From Pleurotus ostreatus/Saccharomyces cerevisiae fusant (lineage: Eukaryota > Opisthokonta), in the NCBI GenBank assembly GCA_024196135.1, contig JAMQCK010000919.1, forward strand, positions 1-14,008: DNA of 14,008 nt, in the 5' to 3' direction. Numbering within the stretch: the first letter of the stretch is position 1; each line of letters begins with the position of its first letter. Of the stretch, positions 7,484 to 14,008 are shown in pieces. The notes under the pieces are model-generated. The model was not told the DNA's origin. It did not search any database and saw nothing but the letters and a program-made list of their open reading frames with translations. A program made the position numbers and the translations under genes.

Positions 7484-9108
7484 ATGGCTGGAGTCGACGC
7501 GCTAGAGTTGCTCACACCAGAAAACTCGACGCGGGCGTCTGCAAGCGCCCTCCCAGCTGACGTCTGGCACACTGTCTTTAACCTCGTACCGGCTACCGCG
7601 CAGACAGCGCTCGCTCTGGTCAATCATACCTGCCTCGAAGTTTATCGCGCCAAACGATACCGCGCCCTTCACCTTGAAGACTATAGTCCCGTCACGAAGC
7701 GTCTCGTTCGCCTTTTGGGGTATGCATCACTCTCCTCCTTCATGACCTCCTCACTGAAAAGTGCTTCCAAACAGTGATCAGTCTGTAGCGAATCTGGTTC
7801 GCGAGGTGTACATCCGACCTTGGGATATCTCGCACGAATCGCGGCCCAAGAAACACCACCTTGCATCCCGCTTTCACGTTCGCCTCGCTCGTATCTTTTC
7901 TCCTGCGGAGGCCGAGCGACTCGAAAAAGAGCGCTCTGAGCGACGAGCGCGACGTCGTATCAATCGCATCCGCACCGTCCTGTCCACAATACCCGCCGCC
8001 CGCTATAGCATAGATTGGGACGAGCAGTCACCGTACAGCATCCGGTTTTTCTCAGAGATGCTTCGGCCGGTACTGGAAGGAGTCATGAGAGACTCCCTGT
8101 TCTATCTTTCCCTCAAAATCCCCCCGGAGACCATCATTGCCGCACGTCTCGTCGGACTCCGTTTGCCAGCGTTGGAGACTCTGCACGTCGAACTTTGTAT
8201 CCGGCAGAGTTGCCCCAACGCAATGCACTACCTAGAGGATGTGCGCCTCTTCATCACCAACGTCGAATACTCCGACCATCCCCACCTTCGTGCCCTCGAG
8301 GTCGGCGTCACGCCCACCTCCGTCCCCTTCGACCTCAGCGCCTTTTTAAGGCATCTTGGCCCCTTCCACGCCCTCGACACCTTCGAGCTCTCCATCCCCT
8401 TCAACGGCGCGCACCTGCGGGACGTCACTGGCCTCCGCGCCTTCCTCTTTGCGCACGCCCACCGGCTTCACCACCTCGCCTTCCGCACGCGCCGCATGAC
8501 GCCCGCGGCGGCGCAGTCGAATCCCGGCTGGGTTCTCGACGCGCTTCGCGGGCTGTGCTTCGCACACCTTGTATCCTCTGAGCTTGCCCTGCGTCCCGTT
8601 GCGGGACCTTTCGACATCGACAGCCTTGGGGGATGGCTTCGAGAGCATGCGACCGGGCTCTCGTCCATAGCGCTGACGGACCGGCAACTTACATTTGACG
8701 AGGTTGCGGTTATCGTCGGCGCGCTCGACAAGGAGACTGTGCAGGACATGAAGCTACGTGTACGTCGTCTGAGCGCGCCGTTGCTGGAGACGATCGCCCG
8801 CGAATTACCGCAGTTATGCGAGCTGGAAATCACCTACATTAGTATCGGCTCCTCGGAGGAGGGGCCTTCTGGTGTGGTGAGCGCCTCTTCCCTATCTTAC
8901 TCGTGATTGCGCAGGCTAATCGTTGCTACAGGCTGCGTTTTTGAGAGCCCTTAGTCTAGCACGACAAAGCTACGAGGGTTGGCATCTTGAGCGTCTCCGA
9001 TTGCGACAGCCGTTCACTGTGCTGGACGAGAGCTCTGAGAGCAGATTGTTCTCTGTATTGCCGAAATTAGTACCGTCGTTCAAGTCCACTCGAATACAGG
9101 TGGGCTGA
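7484..9108 (+). CDS. F-box protein 2
   Basis: Three exons (7484-7719, 7775-8876, 8932-9108) give 504 residues. Both introns are 55 bp, GTATGC...ACAG and GTGAGC...ACAG, and the frame is kept. Residues about 22-60 (ALPADVWHTVFNLVP ... LALVNHTCLEVYRAKRYRALHL) match the F-box pattern of basidiomycete proteins, implying Skp1 binding in an SCF complex. Residues about 115-145 are a basic, probably helical segment (AEAERLEKERSERRARRRI). The rest has scattered Leu-rich segments (for example LPALETLHVELCI) like a degenerate LRR region. The third exon is a short C-terminal extension; the last codons read CAG GTG GGC TGA, so an unused GT donor sits next to the stop. Target unknown. Confidence 0.82.
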
Positions 9109-9696
9109 ATGTTGTTCATCCTTCGTTACACCTCAAAGTACCATCGTATTCCCTCTTAATACATGTTGCTGGATTCCATGGCGGAGGCAAAGTGCGATTC
9201 GGCATCAACCGAAGCGCATGTCAACGTTCAACTCTTTATCTGCATATTTCAAAACCTGTAAGCCCTTCCAATGGCGAGGAAGTAGCGCCATTTGGAATTC
9301 TCCGCCTCCATGAAGCTGATTTACAGCTACGGTGCTGACTCCAAAGTTGAAGGGGATAGCTACACCTTAGAGTGCTACATTGTACTTTGTCGTAGCGCCT
9401 TTGTTGCATTCCCAAGCTCCCTTGTCCCACCACTAAGCTTTCTTAAGAGTTGTCATACAGTTCCATTCGTGCTACAGTAAGCTAGCTATCGAGGCTGTGA
9501 GGAGCCCTACAGTCGTCATAAGATCATTAAAAGTACAACAACCCTTTCCGGTTCAGTGTCCGTCCGTATCCGTATCTATGTTGCGCAGGACCGCGCTGTT
9601 ATGCTACCTATCTCACCACGATCGCAAAGTGCTCCTCTAGGTAGGCTGGGCGCTCGAGAATACACGTCATAGCCCAGGGCCTTGCGAGACACCCCG
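9109..9696. other. convergent 3' intergenic region
   Basis: About 590 bp between the stop of F-box gene 2 and the stop of the MFS gene, which converge. It should hold both 3' UTRs. An open frame at 9292-9480 (+, 62 codons) has no family resemblance and is not called. No transposon or RNA gene seen. Confidence 0.5.
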
Positions 9697-11772
9697 CTAT
9701 GCACCTGCTGGCCCCTGCTCTCTCCCCTGCGTCTCGTCCGCCTGCCGTCGTCGCTGGCGCCCCTTCAGCAGCAAAACTAGCGCCGACGTCACAAAGATGA
9801 ACACGCCGTTGAAGATCGTCGCCCGATGCATGTTCAGCGGCGGGTCGGCGTCCGGGCCTGCGCGAAGGGCGTCTTCGGCTGTAGTGAAGCGTCAGCGATC
9901 CAATCTTGGTCTTACCAGACCGACCTCTCGTGACCCTCGCATGGTCAACAGCGGAGGAGACGCGCAACAATGCAGGAACAGCACTCACATATGATGAAAA
10001 CAAATCCAAGGAGGTTGGCCATGAACCACATAATCGCAGAGCTACCCTCCGCGTTGCGCGTCAGCTCGCAGCCGAGCTCGAGCGCGACGGGCAGCATTGG
10101 CAGCGAAGTGACGCCGATGATGGTCATGATGGCGTACAGGCCGCCGGTGTCGTGCGGTTTGACTGGGTGAGTGGGTCAGCGATGCGTAAACGGGAAGAAA
10201 GACGCAGAAGAGGGAGAAATGCGATCGTGAAGGGTAGAAGCAGACCTGAAGGGAAGAGGCCGGATACTCACTGGCCCATATCAATGAAAGCCACGCTGCC
10301 GCCGTTGAAGGGACGAGGATCTTCGCAGTCAGCGCCAGATGGTGCGTGAAAACACGGTCGAAGAGTGGGGAGGTGATGATCGCGGCGACCAGGCCGGTGA
10401 GCAAAAGGCAGGCACCCATGAGGCCTGCGGTGTCCGATGAGTAGCCTTGGGGTTCAAGGTATTGCGAGGTGAGGATTGCCCAAGCGTTCGTGCTGTAAAG
10501 ATTGATAAACACTGATGCGAGAATCGGGTCGAATAAACAACTCACGCAGCCACCAGCACGCCGAAGACAAGGACGACAATGAGAAAGTCCATCCGCTCTC
10601 GCCAGGTCATGTACGGATCGGCGCGGCCTGCACGATTGCAATCGCGTTCCAGCGGAGCCAGGCCGACCCATACTCGGAGGAGCGTGATTATGCTCGGCGT
10701 GTCGTGAGACGCGGCAAAAGCTGCATGAGAAAGAAAAGTAAAGGTGAGCCTTCCGGCCGAGGTGAACATTGTATAAGCGTACTCGGCGGCTTCGGTGGTT
10801 TATCCTGGATGAGAAAGACCATAGGTGCTACTGCGGACTGCAGTATCCCCAGTATTAGGACCTAGGGGGTGTGAAGGTGAGTATATGCACCGTGAAATAA
10901 GATGGCGCGTGTACGCACGGAGGTCGCAGGATCACTGATGGGGCTGAGCAACTGGCCAATTGCGCCTCCGATGGGATTTGAGACTGCGATGACCATAGTC
11001 GCAGTCGTTCGGCCCTTTAGATCGAACCATGTTTCTGAGTACTTTGGACCGAGAACTTGAAAGATCGGTTGAGCGATGGAAGTGAAGAGCTAGAGAGGCT
11101 TGATAAAGGCACAAAGGGGGAAGAGCAATGAAAGGTGCGTACCTGACCAAACATGAGGAGCGCATACGCCTCATTAGGGGATAGTCCGTCCGCTGTGGCG
11201 GCGTATCTTATCCACGCCGAGAGAATGAGTGATAGCGCGCCGACAAAGCACTAGCACATGATTAGCAGATGCGAAGGGAGATAGGGAGGGCAGGACACGA
11301 ACTGAGTTCCGAAACCCTATCCTCTGGATGAATTCGGGGAGTACGAGCGCGACGGGGAGGTAGATGAGTGCGACAATGTTGCCCAGCCAGGTGACCTGAT
11401 TGAGGGTGATACCAAACCGTGCAGCCGCTACCAGCCTGTCAGCATAGGGCAAGGAGGGAGGCCAGCACACGCACTCTCGTTAGATATGGGACCGAACCAC
11501 GGCCAGCCCGCTGCGGCCACAATGTTGAGCAAGATCTAAACAAGATATCAGTGTCGATCTATATAAGAGACGACGCGCAGACGCACCATGCCCACCAAGC
11601 CCACGAACCGCCGGCGGTAAAGTCCATACATTGGTTGGTCGTCGCGGTGGGATAAAGCATCGCTGTCGGCAGACTGGGACTGGACAACAAGCTGTTCCAT
11701 GGCCAGGCACTTGGACCCAGGCTTGTCGTCTGCCGCATCCGCCACCAGCACCCCCTTCATCGTTGCGGCCAT
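9697..11772 (-). CDS. FLVCR-like (SLC49-type) MFS transporter
   Basis: Ten exons on the minus strand (11772-11587, 11535-11475, 11427-11303, 11250-11143, 11089-10919, 10861-10783, 10720-10546, 10492-10272, 10162-9989, 9878-9697) sum to 1482 bp, 493 residues. After a polar N-terminus the first membrane segment starts at YRRRFVGLVGMILLNIV. Family landmarks follow: WPWFGPIS, FGITLNQVTWLGNIV, AQPIFQVLGPKYSETWFDL, SNPIGGAIGQLLSP, GYSSDTAGLMGACLL, SPLFDRVFTHH and RAGPDADPPLNM, in the order of fungal relatives of FLVCR/DIRC2. About 12 membrane helices are expected. Animal relatives move haem, choline or pyridoxine; the fungal substrate is unknown. Some acceptors were set by frame: 11428 for intron 2, because 11436 gives a stop, and 10493 rather than 10512 for intron 7. 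The gene diverges from the zf-U1 gene; the open frame running further upstream to 12015 would overlap it and was not used. Confidence 0.9.
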
Positions 11773-11989
11773 CGCGGGTGGTGACGGGTTCGGACAAGGT
11801 AGAATCGGCGTGGGCTCTGGCGGCGCATGACTTCTGAATGGGAAGCACACGCACAGACGGACACAGATAATCACAGTGACCGTCAGAAGCTCGAAGCTGA
11901 CCCCATGACGTCGTCGGTCCGCGGAGTCCGGGCGTATTCCGGCTCGCGCACGTGGCCGCGCTTCGCCTTGCTCCCGAACCGCGATCATC
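11773..11989. promoter_or_regulatory. bidirectional promoter between MFS and zf-U1 genes
   Basis: Only 217 bp separate the two divergent ATGs. A CACGTG at 11949-11954 (GCACGTGG), 35 bp before the zf-U1 ATG, is a possible site for a bHLH factor of the Cbf1/Pho4 type. No clear TATA is seen on either side. Confidence 0.55.
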
Positions 11990-13102
11990 ATGAGTGAATA
12001 CTGGGTCTCCAACAAGCGCTACTGGTGCAAGTACTGCGGCATCTCTATCGCGGACGATGTCCCCTCTCGTCAGCAGCACGAAGGGGGTCTCAGACACAAA
12101 GGCAATGTCGAGCGCTTCATTCGCAACATCTACAAGACGGGGGAAAAGCGGAAGAAGGAGGCCGCCGAGGAGGCGAGGGATATGGAGAGGATAGAGAAGG
12201 TACGTGAATGTATAAGTCTTGCTTGCGTGGCACTGACTTGCTTGTAGGCAGCGCAAGCAGCATTCCACAACGATGTCGGCGCAGGTCATGCAAAGATGTC
12301 AGACTCGAGTCTGCCATCCACCTCTAAAGCCCCTGCTCCCAAGAAGCCAGCTGCCAAACCATCTAATCCCTTCGCCAACTATACCACTGCTCAGTCTCTC
12401 GGCTACACCGATCCCGAAGAAGAGCTCGCAAAGACCCGGCAGACGCAGGGCGTCGTCGGCGAATGGCAGTTCATCGCTCCGACTGCCTCTGCCTCTCCCG
12501 CGCCCGAGGAAAAGCCCGTCGTGAACGACCTCAAGCGGCCAGCGGAGGGAGACGAGGACGGGCGCAGCTTCAAGCTGCGCAAGAAGACCGCCAACCTCGG
12601 CGACGTCTACGACCCCGGCGTCATTATGATCAAGCCAAGAGTGAAGAAGGAGGAGTCCCATGCATCATCATCTGAGACTGCCGATTTGTCTAAGCCGTCA
12701 ACAACCCTTCAATTCACCTCGATATCGTTGAAGAAGCCACCAGCCGAGTCTTCAGCAGATAGTGCGCCCTCAGGCTCCGCCACAGAGTCACCAGCGCCCG
12801 AATCATCGCAGGCTAACGGTGCGAACAAGTGGACGAAGTCCTCATGGGGCGCTCCCTTAGAGGACGTGCCTGTCGACTACGAGGATCTGGGGAAAGTCGA
12901 TGTGAGGCCCTCGGCGGAGGTTAAGAAGGAGGAATCTCCCTCAGCACCTCTAGACGGCGCGCCTTCATCGAACGAAGGTGGCACCGATGCTGTCAAGAAG
13001 GAAGAGGAGCCAGCGGCCCCGCCACCACCGGCGGGCGGCAGTCTGTTCAAGAAGCGCAAAGCTGCCCCGTCTGCTGGTGCTCGCGGTGGCAGGCGGTTCT
13101 GA
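11990..13102 (+). CDS. WBP4/FBP21-like zf-U1 protein, probable spliceosome factor
   Basis: Two exons (11990-12199, 12248-13102; 48-bp intron GTACGT...TGTAG) give 354 residues. Residues 4-45 carry a matrin/U1-C zinc finger: C13-x2-C16-x13-H30-x5-H36 in YWVSNKRYWCKYCGISIADD, very close to the start of animal WBP4 (FBP21), a pre-mRNA splicing protein. A charged helix follows (about 50-70). The long second exon is mostly disordered and Pro/Ser/Lys/Glu-rich. It has conserved-looking islands (GVVGEWQFIAP, VYDPGVIMIKPRVKKEE, KWTKSSWGAP) and the C-terminal SLFKKRKAAPS, similar to the Lys-rich end of WBP4. The WW domains of the animal protein are absent, as expected for fungal relatives. A nuclear role in spliceosome assembly is inferred from the zinc finger and the ends. 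Confidence 0.85.
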
Positions 13103-13298
13103 CGAGGGAGATCGGATCGTAGAGATTTAGGCGTTTTCAACGAGAGACAATTACTGGGTATTCGCATACATAATAGGGTGTGTACAACATCGTGACTAGC
13201 TAAACGTACATTTGCTTACACTCGGTACTTCAAAGTCCAAGTCCAAGGCTGCGATACTTCAAAATGGCTGCAGTGCTTCAAAACAAGGCTGCAGCGCG
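13103..13298. other. short convergent 3' region with degenerate repeats
   Basis: About 196 bp between the converging zf-U1 and Smr genes. It includes GGCTGCGATACTTCAAAAT (13247-13265), GGCTGCAGTGCTTCAAAAC (13266-13284, then AA) and the start of a third copy GGCTGCAGCG (13287), a degenerate tandem of about 19-21 bp. Confidence 0.6.
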
Positions 13299-14008
13299 CT
13301 ACGCAGGCGGCGCCGTCAGAACAAGTACACCTTCGTTCGTCTCCTGGACGCGGCAGGGTATCTTGTTGCTGCTTCGGGGTCAGCTTCGCCTCGAAATGCG
13401 GTCGCAAAGGACTCACTCCTCCATATGCTTGATGATGCTGGGCTTCAGAGATGGGACGCCATTGCTTGAATGTAGGCCCCTCCCTACGATGACCTTGAGC
13501 TGCCGCCCATTCCGCTTGAGTACCTCCCAGAAGGCTAGCGCAGCGTCAGCATCCTCTCAACGTCAATGCGAAGATGCAATAGTACCTTCTTCGGTTCTCT
13601 TGACGGCTTCCTCCCTCCGCAATCGGTGCACGTCTATTGTGTCGGGTTCAAGATTTCGTGTCCGGTGATTATGCGCTACGCATGCATTCAGCTTCGCACG
13701 TCCAGCTTCATATGCGCCTACGCACCATGGAAATATCTCCTCTCCGCCTGCGAGTCGAGCTTCTCTGCTGCTTTCCCTGCCGCCTCTGCCTCCCGGCGCA
13801 GAATGAACGCCTCGCGGGGCTTATTCTGCCTATCCGCGGTCCGCGCGCGATACTCCAGCTGCCGGGCTTCGTCGTACTTCGCGCGCGCTTCCTCTCGCAG
13901 CCGGTCGGCCTTCTCGATGGTGGGGCCAAATGCCCCGCCCGTCGAGATCTCGCTCGTCACCTCTGAGTCGTCGATCTCGGTGATGGCTGCTTCTGTTGGT
14001 GCGGTGCT
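13299..14008 (-). CDS. DUF1771-Smr domain protein (5' part outside window)
   Basis: Four exons on the minus strand (14008-13726, 13633-13586, 13534-13417, 13368-13299) give the last 172 residues; the frame is open at the window edge. Visible residues 31-94 form a charged helical DUF1771 region (EKADRLREEARAKYDEARQ). It leads into an Smr domain from residue 95: D95-V-H97 (the DxH motif), EEAVKRTEEAFWEVL, LKVIVGRGLHS at 123-133, then NGVPSLKPSIIKHME and NKIPCRVQETNEGVLVL to the end. Smr domains are nucleic-acid-binding or endonuclease folds. DUF1771-Smr proteins in eukaryotes (for example the Cue2/N4BP2 type) are tied to mRNA cleavage at stalled ribosomes, though many short fungal members are uncharacterised. 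Introns are 92, 51 and 48 bp. The usual Gly after DLH is Arg here (DVHRL). The start codon and any N-terminal domain are not visible. Confidence 0.88.

Noticed and set aside
8015..8581. 188-codon frame overlapping F-box gene 2
   Set aside because: It is a shifted-frame shadow, Arg/Pro/His-rich, inside a well-supported exon.
9906..10349. Plus-strand open frame across the MFS gene
   Set aside because: It lies antisense to the MFS exons whose protein has clear family motifs, and has no domain itself.
11480..12289. 269-codon minus-strand frame
   Set aside because: It spans the first MFS exons in another frame and the zf-U1 exon antisense; both real genes explain this DNA.
1..14008. tRNA, rRNA, CRISPR array, or transposase/reverse transcriptase
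   Set aside because: I looked for T-loop motifs, regularly spaced repeats and catalytic motifs by eye and found none. A tRNA or covariance-model scan was not possible here.

Overview
The window looks like nuclear DNA of a filamentous basidiomycete, probably an Agaricomycete. The genes are GC-rich and cut by many short introns of about 47-110 bp with GT-AG borders and CTRAY-like branch points. The gene set also fits: fast-evolving F-box/LRR proteins, a small secreted cysteine-rich protein, a fungal IFI27/ISG12-like protein, an FLVCR-type MFS transporter, a WBP4-type zinc-finger protein and an Smr-domain protein. All exon models below were built by hand from reading frames, splice signals and family resemblance.

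Layout, left to right. Bases 1-240 are an open frame that may be the end of a plus-strand gene. Bases 241-1271 are poorly explained, with one weak two-exon candidate at 728-1179. A TATA box at 1272 precedes a four-exon gene (1381-2112, +) for a 190-residue secreted protein with eight cysteines. A four-exon gene (2484-3385, +) encodes an IFI6/IFI27-like protein whose glycine/alanine-rich hydrophobic part contains a 34-codon tandem duplication. A 1.8-kb gene-poor stretch (3386-5191) has clusters of TTACTTACC-like repeats at 3701-3792 and 4965-5040, and six CACGTG palindromes. Two unrelated-looking F-box genes follow (5192-6637, + and 7484-9108, +); a doubtful minus-strand ORF containing six consecutive Asp codons lies between them.

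The right third is dense and ordinary. A ten-exon FLVCR-like transporter (11772-9697, -) diverges from a WBP4-like zf-U1 gene (11990-13102, +) across a 217-bp shared promoter that holds a CACGTG site. The zf-U1 gene converges with a DUF1771-Smr gene (14008-13299, -) whose 5' part lies beyond the window.

No operon-like pathway is evident; neighbouring genes appear functionally independent. The most unusual locus is the IFI27/ISG12-like gene. It combines an acidic N-terminal region carrying a PPPY motif, a duplicated membrane-seeking domain, and an intron that can be spliced as GC-AG or as GT-AG four bases away with the frame kept. The repeat-bounded segment downstream of it is a candidate non-autonomous mobile element. 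I saw no tRNA, rRNA, CRISPR array or recognisable transposase.
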